Part shown: positions 1-8,629 of the stretch, piece by piece
How positions within the stretch are numbered: the stretch's first letter is position 1
How the letters are laid out: every line of letters starts with the position of its first letter
Origin: Guyparkeria sp. SCN-R1
Lineage (GTDB): Bacteria; Pseudomonadota; Gammaproteobacteria; Halothiobacillales; Halothiobacillaceae
DNA: 64,000 nucleotides
NCBI RefSeq assembly: GCF_003932495.1
Contig: NZ_QZMT01000001.1
Coordinates: forward strand, 1 to 64,000
Direction: 5' to 3'
Position numbers and translations under genes: made by a program
The notes under the pieces: model-generated
What the model was told of the DNA's origin: nothing
Seen by the model: the letters and a program-made list of their open reading frames with translations, nothing else
Database searches by the model: none

Positions 1-1383
1 GGTAGCGTCCCGGGAAGTGGTGTAAATCTGGCGGGGTGAGGAGGCCACCGTGGCCCTTCGTTAAAGTTGCAGTCGCAACAACCGGCAACGACGAAGGAGA
101 AACCACGATGACCGACATGAGCATGGCATTGAACGAGCTGCTTGAGAAGCGGGAGGCCTCTTCGGACTTCCTCCGGGACACGTTGACGTTTCTGCTCCAG
201 GAGTTGATGGAGCAGGAGGTTAACGGGCGCTGCGGGGCCGAACGGCATGCCCGTACAGACGAGCGCATCACCCATCGCAACGGGTACCGGGATCGCCCAC
301 TCGAGACCCGTCTGGGCCGGGTCGACCTGAAGGTGCCCAAGCTTCGTGAGGGCAGCTATTTCCCCGGCTTTCTCGAGCCCCGCCGCATGAGCGAGAAAGC
401 GCTGACGGCCGTGGTGCAAGAGGCGTACGTCAAGGGCATCTCCACCCGCAAGGTCGACGATCTGGTGCAGTCGATGGGCATGAGCGGGATCTCGAAATCG
501 CAGGTCTCTCGTCTGTGTGCGGAGATTGACGAGCGGGTCGACGCGTTCCTGAATCGACCGCTGGAGGGACGCTGGCCGTACCTCTGGCTGGATGCGACCT
601 ACATCAAGAGCCGGGAGCACGGCACGGTGACCAGCCAGGCGGTCGTGGTGGCCACGGCGGTCAACCAAGACGGCTACCGGGAGGTTCTGGGGTTGTCGGT
701 CGGGCCGGCGGAAACCGAGGCCTTCTGGACCGACTTTCTGCGGTCGCTGGTGGCCCGGGGCTTGGCCGGCACGCGCCTCGTCGTCTCCGATGCCCACGAA
801 GGCCTCAAGAAGGCCATTGCCACCGTCCTGACCGGTGCCGGCTGGCAACGTTGCCGGGTGCATTTCATGCGCAACGTGGCATCGGCGGTGCCCAAAAAAC
901 ACCAGCCGGCCGTGATCGCCGCCGTGCGCACGGCATTGAACCAGCCCGATCAGCGGGAAGCGTCCCGCCAGTGGCGAGAGGTGGCCGACGGGCTCCGGGG
1001 GCGCTTTCCCAAGGCGGCGGCTTGCCTCGACAATGCCGAGGAGGACGTGCTGGCGTACATGGCCTTCCCCAAGGCGCACTGGCCCAAGCTTTCCTCGACT
1101 AATGGCCTCGAGCGGCTGAACAAGGAGATCAAGCGGCGCAGCAACGTCGTCGGCATCTTTCCGAACAACCCGTCGGTGATCCGCCTGGTCGGTGCCGTGC
1201 TGCTCGAGCAGAGCGACGAATGGCAGGTGAGCCGCCGGTACATGAGCCTCGAGAGCCTGGCGCCCGTGCTCCAATCGGATGGCAGCGACGAGGCAGACAA
1301 ACTGACTTTCGAGAACGCGGCGTAAACAGCGACGAGGGCTTTGGTGGCTATCTCGCTTTTACACCACTTGACTGGACACTACC
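1..1383 (+). mobile_element. IS256-family insertion sequence
   Basis: A complete element with imperfect terminal inverted repeats of 26 bp: left at 1-26 and right at 1358-1383, 22 of 26 positions matching after reverse complementing. The repeats begin GGTAG and end in AAGTGGTGTAAA. They enclose one transposase gene of the Mutator/IS256 type. The left end coincides with the first base of the window, so the outer flank and any target duplication (8-9 bp is usual for the family) cannot be seen on that side. The right end lies 46 bp before the SulP start codon, so the element has probably replaced or separated the native upstream region of that gene. Confidence 0.93.
108..1325 (+). CDS. IS256-family (Mutator-type) DDE transposase
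   Basis: A 405-residue transposase, normal length for IS256 and intact, so the element may be active. The catalytic triad can be read as D162 (in LDATYIK), D228 (in [12 protein letters not shown]) and E335 (in [14 protein letters not shown]). The C/H segment between the second Asp and the Glu contains the family signature around [11 protein letters not shown] chose the ATG at 108 because GAAGGAGA lies 7 nt upstream. The frame stays open upstream to a GTG at 36, but that start would put coding sequence close to the terminal repeat. The gene fills the element between its two terminal repeats. Confidence 0.93.
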   Translation: MTDMSMALNELLEKREASSDFLRDTLTFLLQELMEQEVNGRCGAERHARTDERITHRNGYRDRPLETRLGRVDLKVPKLREGSYFPGFLEPRRMSEKALTAVVQEAYVKGISTRKVDDLVQSMGMSGISKSQVSRLCAEIDERVDAFLNRPLEGRWPYLWLDATYIKSREHGTVTSQAVVVATAVNQDGYREVLGLSVGPAETEAFWTDFLRSLVARGLAGTRLVVSDAHEGLKKAIATVLTGAGWQRCRVHFMRNVASAVPKKHQPAVIAAVRTALNQPDQREASRQWREVADGLRGRFPKAAACLDNAEEDVLAYMAFPKAHWPKLSSTNGLERLNKEIKRRSNVVGIFPNNPSVIRLVGAVLLEQSDEWQVSRRYMSLESLAPVLQSDGSDEADKLTFENAA

Positions 1384-1429
1384 GAGTGGCGATCCTGTCG
1401 TAACCAAATCCGCTGGACAGAGAGTCACG

Positions 1430-2920
1430 ATGAACTGGTACCGCATCAAGCAGGAATGGTTTTCCAACATGCGCGGCGATGCCCTTTCCGGGTTGGTCGT
1501 CGCCCTGGCGCTGATCCCGGAGGCGATCGCCTTTTCGATCATCGTCGGCGTCGATCCCAAGGTGGGCCTGTACGCATCGTTCGCCATCGCCGTGGTAATT
1601 GCCTTCACCGGCGGTCGGCCGGGGATGATCTCGGCGGCCACGGCGGCCACGGCGCTGTTGATGATCACCCTGGTCAAGGATCACGGGCTGGAGTACCTGC
1701 TGGCCGCCTCGATACTCGCCGGGGTGCTGCAGATCGCGGCAGGCTACATCCGCCTGGACCGGCTGATGCGGTTTATCTCCAACTCGGTGATGACCGGCTT
1801 CGTCAACGCGCTGGCCATCCTGATCTTCATGGCGCAGTTGCCCGAGCTGACCAACGTCACCTGGCACGTCTACGCCATGACGGCAGCGGGGCTCGCGATC
1901 ATCTATGGCCTGCCCAAGATCACCAACGTGATCCCCTCGCCCTTGGTCACCATCGTGGTGCTGACCCTGATCGCCTGGTTGATGAACATCGACGTGCGTA
2001 CGGTGGGTGACATGGGCGAGATGCCCGACACCCTGCCGGTGTTCCTGTTCCCGGACATCCCCCTGAATCTCGAGACCCTGATGATCATCCTGCCGTACTC
2101 GGCGGCGATCGCGGTGGTCGGCCTGCTCGAATCCCTGATGACGCAGAACCTGCTCGATACGCTGACCGATACCAAGACCAGCAAGGCGCGTGAGTGCAAG
2201 GGGCAGGGCATCGCCAACATCGTCTCCGGTTCGATGGGCGGGATGGCCGGCTGCGCGATGGTTGGCCAGTCGGTGATCAACATCAAGTCCGGCGGGCGCG
2301 GACGCCTGTCGACCTTCCTCGCCGGGATCTACCTGTTGATCCTGGTGGTCTTCTTGGCGCCGGTGCTCACCCTGATCCCGATGGCCGCGCTGGTTGCGGT
2401 GATGATCATGGTCTCGATCGGCACGTTCAGCTGGGGCTCGATCCGGGATCTCAAGAAGCACCCGATGAGCACCAACGTGGTGATGCTGATGACTGTCATC
2501 GTCACCGTGGCAACCCACAACCTCGCCTACGGCGTGCTCACCGGCGTGCTGCTGGCGGCGATGTTCTTCGCCAACAAGGTCGGGCAGTTCATGCACGTGT
2601 CATCGCGCCTGTCCGAGGACGAGAACGACCCGCGTCATCGCACCTATGAGGTGGCAGGCCAGGTGTTCTTCGCCTCGACCGAGAAATTCCTCGAGTCGTT
2701 TGATTTCAAGGACGACGTGGATAAGGTGTCGATCGACCTGTCGAAGGCGCACTTCTGGGATATCACCGCCGTGCATGCGCTCGACAAGGTGGTGGTCGAC
2801 TTCCGCCGGGAAGGTATCGAGGTGGAGGTCATCGGCATGAACCAGGCCACCGCCACGATCGTCGACAAGCATGGCGTGCACAACGATCCGGATGCCGCCG
2901 AGAAGCTGATGGGGCACTGA
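1430..2920 (+). CDS. SulP-family anion transporter with STAS domain
   Basis: A 496-residue SLC26/SulP permease. The first ~390 residues are a string of hydrophobic segments beginning with the family signature near [21 protein letters not shown] cytoplasmic STAS domain follows (about residues 410-496, around [20 protein letters not shown]). SulP proteins carry sulfate, bicarbonate or other anions; the short length and sequence style resemble the bicarbonate-type (BicA-like) and YbaR-like members, but substrate cannot be assigned from sequence alone. The ATG at 1430 was chosen because the longer upstream frame runs into the insertion sequence. The next gene, a tandem universal stress protein, begins 1 nt after the stop, so the two are almost certainly co-transcribed. 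Confidence 0.9.
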   Translation: MNWYRIKQEWFSNMRGDALSGLVVALALIPEAIAFSIIVGVDPKVGLYASFAIAVVIAFTGGRPGMISAATAATALLMITLVKDHGLEYLLAASILAGVLQIAAGYIRLDRLMRFISNSVMTGFVNALAILIFMAQLPELTNVTWHVYAMTAAGLAIIYGLPKITNVIPSPLVTIVVLTLIAWLMNIDVRTVGDMGEMPDTLPVFLFPDIPLNLETLMIILPYSAAIAVVGLLESLMTQNLLDTLTDTKTSKARECKGQGIANIVSGSMGGMAGCAMVGQSVINIKSGGRGRLSTFLAGIYLLILVVFLAPVLTLIPMAALVAVMIMVSIGTFSWGSIRDLKKHPMSTNVVMLMTVIVTVATHNLAYGVLTGVLLAAMFFANKVGQFMHVSSRLSEDENDPRHRTYEVAGQVFFASTEKFLESFDFKDDVDKVSIDLSKAHFWDITAVHALDKVVVDFRREGIEVEVIGMNQATATIVDKHGVHNDPDAAEKLMGH

Positions 2921-2921
2921 C

Positions 2922-3809
2922 ATGGGAACCGAGAACATGACCGACAACAAGGACCAAGTACTCGCCTGCATCGACGGCTCGCGCTCCACCGAGGCCGTCA
3001 CCGACTATGCCGTCTGGGCCGCTCAGGCACTGGCCGCGCCGCTGACCTTCCTGCACGCGATCAGCAACCCGCATGCCCCGGCGAAGACCGATCTGTCCGG
3101 CAACATGACCCTCGGCGGGCGCGAGAAGTTGCTCGAGGAGATGGTCGAGCTGGAGGAAAAGCGGGGCAAGCTCGAACGCGAGCGGGGCCGCGCGTTGCTG
3201 GCCGACGTGCTCTCCCGGGCGCGTGATCGTGGCTTCGACGAGCCGGCCGAACTGCTGCGCAACGGTGACATCACCGAGGTGATCCTCGAGCTTCAGGATG
3301 CGATGCAGATGCTGGTGCTGGGCAAGCAGGGCAAGCAGGGCAAGGATGGCGACGCGGTCGCCATGCACGTCGGCAGCCATCTCGCCGGCATCCTGTCGAT
3401 GATCCACAAGCCCACGCTGGTCACGCCGCTCGAGTTCAAGCGTCCCGAGAGTTTCCTGATCGCCTACGACGGCAGCCCGACGGCCTACAAGCTCGTCGAG
3501 ATGGCGGCGAACACGCCGCTGCTGCAGGGTCTGCCGGTGCACATCCTGATGGTGGGCGAGGAGAAGCAGGGCAACTGGGACAAGATCCAGGCGGCCAATA
3601 CCAAGCTGCAGAAGGCTGGCTTCGATACGCAGGTCGCCATCCGCCAGGGCAAGGTCGACGAGGCGGTGTCGATGTACATCGAGGAAAAGAACATCGATCT
3701 GCTGGCCATGGGCGCCTACGGCCACAGCCCGATCCGCTACCTCGTGCTGGGCAGCACCACCACCAAGATGATCATGAAGGCCAACGTACCGCTGCTGGTG
3801 GTGCGCTGA
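2922..3809 (+). CDS. Tandem universal stress protein (UspA, two domains)
   Basis: A 295-residue cytoplasmic protein made of two Usp domains (about 1-155 and 165-295). The second keeps the ATP-binding loop pattern GAYGHSPIRYLVLGST. The first has a degenerate version, with a short lysine/glycine repeat GKQGKQGKDG at the same place, so probably only one site binds nucleotide. It starts one base after the SulP stop; a second possible ATG lies five codons downstream (2937). Pairing of a SulP permease with a Usp protein suggests the stress protein tunes transport, but that is inference. A strong hairpin terminator follows at 3845. Confidence 0.88.
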   Translation: MGTENMTDNKDQVLACIDGSRSTEAVTDYAVWAAQALAAPLTFLHAISNPHAPAKTDLSGNMTLGGREKLLEEMVELEEKRGKLERERGRALLADVLSRARDRGFDEPAELLRNGDITEVILELQDAMQMLVLGKQGKQGKDGDAVAMHVGSHLAGILSMIHKPTLVTPLEFKRPESFLIAYDGSPTAYKLVEMAANTPLLQGLPVHILMVGEEKQGNWDKIQAANTKLQKAGFDTQVAIRQGKVDEAVSMYIEEKNIDLLAMGAYGHSPIRYLVLGSTTTKMIMKANVPLLVVR

Positions 3810-3844
3810 ATGGCGTGACACGCCCGCTTTGGCGTTGCATGAAA

Positions 3845-3877
3845 GAAAGGCCGTGCCTACGTTGGGCGCGGCCTTTC
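3845..3877. terminator. Bidirectional terminator between uspA and bioD
   Basis: GAAAGGCCG pairs with CGGCCTTTC around a G/C-rich loop; it lies between the convergent stress-protein and bioD genes, and A/T tracts flank the stem on both sides. Confidence 0.75.
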
Positions 3878-3900
3878 GTGTTTAGGCGGCTTTGGCGTGT

Positions 3901-4611
3901 TTACGTGTCTCCGCGGAGCAGCGGGGCGAGGCACTGATGATCATGGTCAAAGCGCAGCACCGGGGGCGGGTGTGCCACCAGCCGGGGTAGCCATTCGACA
4001 AGCGAGGCGTGGTTGTCTGGCGCGTCGTCGTCGCTGGGGTCTTGTGGTCGGCGATTGAGGATGACGGCTGCCAGCGGGATGCCGCGACGTTCGAGGGATT
4101 CGGCGGCTGCCAGCGTGCTCGACAGGGTGCCGAGCCGGTCGGGGGTGACCAGGATCGCCGGTAGGTGCGTGTATTCGGCCAAACGCACGTTCAGCGCGTC
4201 GTCGGCCAGCGGCGAGAGCAGGCCGCCGGCGCTCTCGATGATTACGCGTTCCTCGGTGCTCAGGTCGGCCAGGGCCTGATCGAGGATCGGGGCCAGGTCG
4301 CGCTTGAACTGCAGGGTCTCGCGTTCGCGCCGGGCGGCCTCCGGCGCGGCAACGGGTGTGAGGTAGCGGATCGGGCAGACGGTCTCGAGTGATTCGCGTC
4401 CGCCGGCAGCCTTGCGCAGGGCGATGCCGTCGGCCGGCTGCCGTTCCCCGTCGTGGACCTCGCAGCCGGTTTCCACCGGCTTTCGCACACGCGGCAGCAG
4501 GCCGCGGTCGATCAGCAGGCGGGCGAGCGCGCAAGACACCACGGTCTTGCCGACACCGGTGTCGGTGGCCAAAACCACCCAGCCGCGTGGTTCCTGGTCG
4601 CGCGTGTTCAT
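3901..4611 (-). CDS. bioD: Dethiobiotin synthetase
   Basis: A 236-residue ATP-dependent carboxylase making dethiobiotin from 7,8-diaminopelargonate in biotin synthesis. The P-loop ATDTGVGKT lies near residues 15-23, ESAGGLLSPL is the second family motif, and ILNRR sits in the nucleotide-base region. The ATG at 4611 overlaps the purC stop by four bases (ATGA), so translation is probably coupled to purC; the frame extends further upstream only inside purC. No other biotin gene is in the window, so bioD is separated from bioBFHC here. Length is normal for the family. Confidence 0.92.
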   Translation of the reverse strand: MNTRDQEPRGWVVLATDTGVGKTVVSCALARLLIDRGLLPRVRKPVETGCEVHDGERQPADGIALRKAAGGRESLETVCPIRYLTPVAAPEAARRERETLQFKRDLAPILDQALADLSTEERVIIESAGGLLSPLADDALNVRLAEYTHLPAILVTPDRLGTLSSTLAAAESLERRGIPLAAVILNRRPQDPSDDDAPDNHASLVEWLPRLVAHPPPVLRFDHDHQCLAPLLRGDT

Positions 4612-5525
4612 GCGATGCCCGGCAGGTCCTCGCCGGTCAGGCGGCGGTAGGCGGTCAGGTAGCGTTCGCGCGTCTGGGCAATGATCTCGTCGGGGATGGC
4701 CGGCCCGGGGGCGGTCTTGTCCCAATCGAGGGTCTCCAGCCAGTCGCGGATGAACTGCTTGTCGTACGACGGCGGGCTGATGCCCGGGCGGTATTCGTCC
4801 GCCGGCCAGAAACGCGAGGAGTCCGGTGTCAGCGCCTCGTCGATCAGGTGCAGCGTGCCGTATTCGTCGAGGCCAAATTCGAACTTGGTGTCGGCGATGA
4901 TGATGCCGCGCTTGGCGGCGTAGTCGGCCGCCAGTCGGTACAGTCGCATGGCGGTGTCGCGCACCTGGGCGGCCATCTCAGGGCCGATCAGGCGCTCGGT
5001 CTCGGCGAAATCGATATTCTCGTCGTGGTCGCCCACGTCGGCCTTCGTCGCCGGGGTATAGATTGCTTCCGGCAGTTTGTCGGCCAGTTGCAGCCCCTCG
5101 GGCAGCTTGATGCCGCAGACCGCCCCGGTGGCCTGGTAGTCCTTGTAGCCCGAGCCGATCAGGTAGCCGCGCACCACCGCCTCGATCGGCAGGGCCTTGA
5201 GATTGCGCACGATCACGCTGCGGCCCTCGAGCTGGGCGCGTTGCGCCTCGTCCGGCACGATGGCGGCGAGGTCCTGTGCCTCGCAGAGGTGGTTGGGCAC
5301 CAGGTCCTGGCTTTTCTCGAACCAGAAGCGCGAGATCTCGGTGAGCACCCGGCCCTTGTCGGGAATCGGCGTGGGCAGGATCACGTCGAAGGCCGAGACC
5401 CGGTCGGTGGTGACGATCAGCATCCGCTCGTCGTCGATGCGGTAGAGGTCGCGCACCTTGCCCCGATGGATCAGTTCCAGGGCGTCGATTTGCGTGTCGA
5501 AAACGGCGGGGGCCGAGTGTGTCAT
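4608..5525 (-). CDS. purC: Phosphoribosylaminoimidazole-succinocarboxamide synthase (SAICAR synthetase)
   Basis: A 305-residue enzyme that joins aspartate to CAIR in purine synthesis. The N-terminal motif HRGKVRDLYRID and the segment DRVSAFDVILPTPIPDKG are diagnostic, as are EAVVRGYLIGSGYKDYQ and IADTKFEFG. It belongs to the longer (about 300 residue) form rather than the short 237-residue E. coli type. The gene is first in a purC-bioD operon with overlapping stop and start. The upstream 113 bp are shared with the divergent TlpA-type gene. Confidence 0.95.
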   Translation of the reverse strand: MTHSAPAVFDTQIDALELIHRGKVRDLYRIDDERMLIVTTDRVSAFDVILPTPIPDKGRVLTEISRFWFEKSQDLVPNHLCEAQDLAAIVPDEAQRAQLEGRSVIVRNLKALPIEAVVRGYLIGSGYKDYQATGAVCGIKLPEGLQLADKLPEAIYTPATKADVGDHDENIDFAETERLIGPEMAAQVRDTAMRLYRLAADYAAKRGIIIADTKFEFGLDEYGTLHLIDEALTPDSSRFWPADEYRPGISPPSYDKQFIRDWLETLDWDKTAPGPAIPDEIIAQTRERYLTAYRRLTGEDLPGIA

Positions 5526-5638
5526 GGGCGTTCAACTGCTAGCATGCTAAGGATTTTCCGCCCGTGGGTTTTCGGGCAGTTGGCTATTGTACGAGAGCGC
5601 GCCGCGCGATGCGATGCGCAATGACCCGGAGTACGAGT

Positions 5639-6964
5639 ATGACGTGGGGAGTTCGCATGTGGTGGCAAGGGGGGCTCGTGGCTGGCCTGTTGTTGGCGGT
5701 GGCCGGCGGGGCCCAGGCGGAGCTGACGATTCCCCTGGGCGAGAGCGGCGAGCAGCTTGAGGTGCGGGTGATCGAGCCGCCGGAGGGGCCGTCCGCCGAT
5801 AGCCCGCTGGTGCTCTGGGTCGTCAACCAGTACGGCGACATGGCCGGGCCCGAGAGCGTTGCCCATGCGCTGGCGCGGCACGGGGCGACGGTCTGGATGG
5901 TCGACGTGATGGATTCGTTGTTCCTGCCGCGGTCGGACGTCAACGTTCGCAACGTCGACGGGCAAGCGGTCGGCTCGCTGATCCAACGGGCCGTCGAGGA
6001 AGACCGGCCCACCGTGGTGGTGGCGGCCGACCGGATGGCCGTGCCGACCCTGCGCGGGATGCGCTGGTGGCAGGAGCGCACGAACGACCCCGATGCGCTG
6101 GCTGGTGCCGTGCTGATCTTCCCCAGTCTGTATCGAGGCGCGCCGGTGGCGGGCGAAGAGCCGGAGCTGTTCTCGATCATCGATGCCACCAACCTGCCGG
6201 TGATGCTGTTCCAGCCGGAGCGTGGCGTGTATCGACACCGCCTGCTCGACCTGCGTGAACGCTTCCTCCAGGCGGGTAGCGACCTGTTCGTCCAGGTGAT
6301 CCCCGGGGTGCGGGACTACTACCACATGCACCTCGACGAGCCGCAGCTCGACTCATTCGATCAACTCGAGAGGGTCATGGACGACCCGGCCGAGGCCCGT
6401 GCCGTTCAGGCGCTGCCCGGTGACATCCTGCGGTCGATACCCCTGCTGGCGGCCGCCGATCACCCGAGCAAGGTGCGCCCGATCGACCCGGAGCGGACCA
6501 CCCCCGTGGATCGTCAGACCGGATTGCAGCCGGTCGAGCCGCAGGAGGCACCGGATTTCGAGCTGATCGATCTCGAAGGCAACCCCCAGAGCCTCGATCC
6601 GGACTTCGACGGCGTGCAGATCGTCAACTTCTGGGCGACCTGGTGTCCGGCCTGTGTCGAGGAGATCCCGTCGATGGAGCGGCTGGCCAGTCGATATCCC
6701 GATCAATTGAAGATCTACGCGATCGCGTTCAAGCAGTCGCCCGAGCACCTGCGCGAGTTCATGCAGGACTTCGATGTCTCCTTCCCGGTGCCGGTCGACC
6801 CGGACGGCAAGGTGGCTGCGAAGTACGATGCCTTCGCCTTCCCGTCCTCGTTCCTGGTAGCCGCCGACGGCCGCATTCACTATTCGGTGAACGCCGGCAT
6901 TATCTGGGATACCGAGGAGGTCGATGCGATCGTGCGCGAAGTGCTCGAGATCGAGCCGGAGTGA
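5639..6964 (+). CDS. Periplasmic TlpA-type thioredoxin with an N-terminal hydrolase-like domain
   Basis: A 441-residue exported protein. A signal peptide covers about residues 1-27, ending AGGAQA. Residues ~30-290 resemble an alpha/beta-fold domain (segments PLVLWVVNQYGD and RPTVVVAADRMAV), but the usual nucleophile elbow GxSxG is not evident: the equivalent strand reads AADRM. The C-terminal ~130 residues are a TlpA/ResA-like thioredoxin domain with the active site W335-C336-P-A-C339 and a cis-proline-type FPSSF loop. The ATG at 5639 was chosen for GGAG 7 nt upstream and the clean signal sequence. Function is unknown; a periplasmic disulfide reductase tied to an unusual partner domain is the simplest reading. 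It stands alone between purC and mutM. Confidence 0.75.
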   Translation: MTWGVRMWWQGGLVAGLLLAVAGGAQAELTIPLGESGEQLEVRVIEPPEGPSADSPLVLWVVNQYGDMAGPESVAHALARHGATVWMVDVMDSLFLPRSDVNVRNVDGQAVGSLIQRAVEEDRPTVVVAADRMAVPTLRGMRWWQERTNDPDALAGAVLIFPSLYRGAPVAGEEPELFSIIDATNLPVMLFQPERGVYRHRLLDLRERFLQAGSDLFVQVIPGVRDYYHMHLDEPQLDSFDQLERVMDDPAEARAVQALPGDILRSIPLLAAADHPSKVRPIDPERTTPVDRQTGLQPVEPQEAPDFELIDLEGNPQSLDPDFDGVQIVNFWATWCPACVEEIPSMERLASRYPDQLKIYAIAFKQSPEHLREFMQDFDVSFPVPVDPDGKVAAKYDAFAFPSSFLVAADGRIHYSVNAGIIWDTEEVDAIVREVLEIEPE

Positions 6965-7000
6965 GCTGAAAGCGGACAGCTTGAAGCCGGGAAACGGTGC

Positions 7001-7024
7001 GTAGGAGCGGCTTTAGCCGCGATG
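7001..7024 (+). repeat. GTAG-type REP sequence, single copy
   Basis: GTAGGAGCGGCTTTAGCCGC followed by GATG: a short imperfect hairpin headed by GTAG, the layout of repetitive extragenic palindromes mobilised by RAYT (TnpA-REP) proteins. An inverted pair of the same sequence lies at 54788-54856. It sits between convergent genes (TlpA-type protein and mutM). No RAYT gene is in this window. Confidence 0.8.
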
Positions 7025-7098
7025 GCTCGAGAGGAGGGGGCTTGGGGCTGGGATTGGCGGTCGCCGATGTCTCGGCGAACGCCGCTTACACCTTGCCG

Positions 7099-7923
7099 CT
7101 AACTGTCTTCTGGCTGACACGCCGGACAGAACCAGGTCGAACGCTGACCGAGGACGGTGCGCTCGACCGCGGTGCCACAGCGTCGGCAGGGCTCGTCCGT
7201 GCGCTCGTAGACGTTTAGAGTCTGGCGGAAGTAGCCGGGGTTGCCCGAGGGGGCGAGGAAGTCGCGCAGCGTCGTGCCGCCCTGTTCGATGGCCGCGGCG
7301 AGCACTTGCCGGATTGCGGTGGCAAGAGTGTGACACTCGTCGCGGTCGAGCCGGCCTGCCGGGGTCATGGGATGAATGCCGGCGAGAAACAGCGCCTCGG
7401 AGGCGTAGATGTTGCCCACGCCCACCACGATGGCGGCGTTCATGATTGCCTGCTTGACGACCACGCGCCGGCCGGCGAACCGGGTGGCGAGGTAGGCGCC
7501 ATCGAAGGTCGGGCCAAGCGGCTCGGGGCCGAGCTTTTCCAGGCGCTCGTGCGGCGCATCCACCCGGTCGGTCAGCACCGCGCCGAACCGTCTCGGATCA
7601 TGCAGGCGCAAGGCCCTGCCGTTTTCGAGACGCCATTCGACGTGATCGTGCTTGCGCGGCGGGTTGCTCGGATCATCCAGTCGCAGGCTGCCCGACATGC
7701 CCAGATGGATCAGTACCCGGTCGTCGTCATCGAGGCACAGCAGCAGGTATTTCGCGCGCCGCTCGACCGCCTGGACCGGGCGACCTGCGAGGAATGCGGC
7801 CAGGTCCTCGCGCACCGGCCAGCGCAGGCGGGCGTCACGCACGGTGACGCCGTCGATGCGCTGACCGACGACAAACGGCTCGATGCCGCGGCGGGTGGTC
7901 TCGACTTCCGGTAGTTCGGGCAT
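7099..7923 (-). CDS. mutM: Formamidopyrimidine-DNA glycosylase
   Basis: A 274-residue base-excision repair enzyme removing 8-oxoguanine and ring-opened purines. The catalytic N-terminus PELPEVE follows the initiator Met, so P1 (after Met removal) and E2 are present. The C-terminal zinc finger is visible as CRRC...CPAC. The helix-two-turn-helix region (VGVGNIYASEALF) is intact. It lies directly after rpmB-rpmG on the same strand, but a strong terminator (7935-7959) sits 12 bp before its start, so it may depend on read-through or a promoter overlapping that hairpin. Normal length. Confidence 0.95.
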   Translation of the reverse strand: MPELPEVETTRRGIEPFVVGQRIDGVTVRDARLRWPVREDLAAFLAGRPVQAVERRAKYLLLCLDDDDRVLIHLGMSGSLRLDDPSNPPRKHDHVEWRLENGRALRLHDPRRFGAVLTDRVDAPHERLEKLGPEPLGPTFDGAYLATRFAGRRVVVKQAIMNAAIVVGVGNIYASEALFLAGIHPMTPAGRLDRDECHTLATAIRQVLAAAIEQGGTTLRDFLAPSGNPGYFRQTLNVYERTDEPCRRCGTAVERTVLGQRSTWFCPACQPEDS

Positions 7924-7934
7924 GACACGAAGAA

Positions 7935-7959
7935 ACCCCGCGAGGCGTCCTCGCGGGGT
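7935..7959 (-). terminator. Intrinsic terminator after rpmBG
   Basis: A perfect 11-bp stem (ACCCCGCGAGG / CCTCGCGGGGT) with a 3-nt loop, followed on the minus strand by TTTCTT. It ends the rpmB-rpmG transcript only 12 bp before the mutM start codon. Confidence 0.8.
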
Positions 7960-8011
7960 CCATCAAGGGCCGGTCAAGAGAGGGCTGGCCGCCTGGCGAC
8001 GACCAGGCGCC

Positions 8012-8167
8012 TTACTTGATCTTGGCTTCCTTGTAGATGACGTGCTTGCGTACTACCGGATCGTACTTCTTGATCTGCATCTTCTCCGGCATGTTCCGCT
8101 TGTTCTTGTCGGTGGTATAGAAGTGGCCGGTGCCGGCACTGGATACCAGTCGGATCTTGTCGCGCAT
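8012..8167 (-). CDS. rpmG: 50S ribosomal protein L33
   Basis: A 51-residue basic protein reading [19 protein letters not shown] and ending [11 protein letters not shown], the standard bacterial L33. It lacks the paired CxxC motifs of the zinc-binding form, so its synthesis does not depend on zinc. It follows rpmB on the same strand with a 38-nt gap and ends before the terminator at 7935-7959. Confidence 0.95.
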   Translation of the reverse strand: MRDKIRLVSSAGTGHFYTTDKNKRNMPEKMQIKKYDPVVRKHVIYKEAKIK

Positions 8168-8205
8168 GTCGTATTACCTGTCGAAATATGGTGGTGAGCG
8201 GTGTT

Positions 8206-8442
8206 TCAGACCTTCTCGCCGCGTGCACGCATCTCGGCGATGACCGTCTCGATGCCGACCTTGTCGATCGTGCGCAGGCCGTGGCTGGAAACACGCAGGC
8301 TGACAAAGCGCTGCTCGCTCTCTACCCAGAACCGCTTCTTGTGCAGGTTGGGCAGGAAGCGACGCCGGGTCTTGTTGTTCGCGTGCGATACGTTGTTACC
8401 GACCGCCGGGCGCTTCCCGGTTACTTGGCAAACTCGGGCCAT
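8206..8442 (-). CDS. rpmB: 50S ribosomal protein L28
   Basis: A 78-residue L28 protein: [12 protein letters not shown] at the start, then [21 protein letters not shown]. It has a single N-terminal cysteine and no zinc-ribbon set, matching the zinc-free L33 beside it. It is the first gene of the rpmB-rpmG operon, the universal order in gammaproteobacteria. Confidence 0.95.
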   Translation of the reverse strand: MARVCQVTGKRPAVGNNVSHANNKTRRRFLPNLHKKRFWVESEQRFVSLRVSSHGLRTIDKVGIETVIAEMRARGEKV

Positions 8443-8548
8443 GATTGTCTCCTGAGCGACTCGTCTGATTGCGCGCGTACCGAGGGATCGGAGCCATTCC
8501 GGCGGCCGGCACGCGGGCGGGTCAATTCAAAGGCCGCGTAGGATAAGT

Positions 8549-8584
8549 GAAGGTCTGCGCGAATGCAATACCGCTCTGCGCGCC
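8549..8584 (+). repeat. Solo end of the 267-bp palindromic element family
   Basis: 36 bases match the left end of the element at 50642 with four differences (32 of 36). It starts GAAGGTCTGC, the same variant as the solo end at 55872. No matching right end is close by. It lies between rpmB (promoter side) and the 3' end of the SLC13 gene. Confidence 0.65.
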
Positions 8585-8629
8585 GTGGGACGGGTCGCGG
8601 CAGGGCGGCCGTTCGCCGCGTCGACCATC

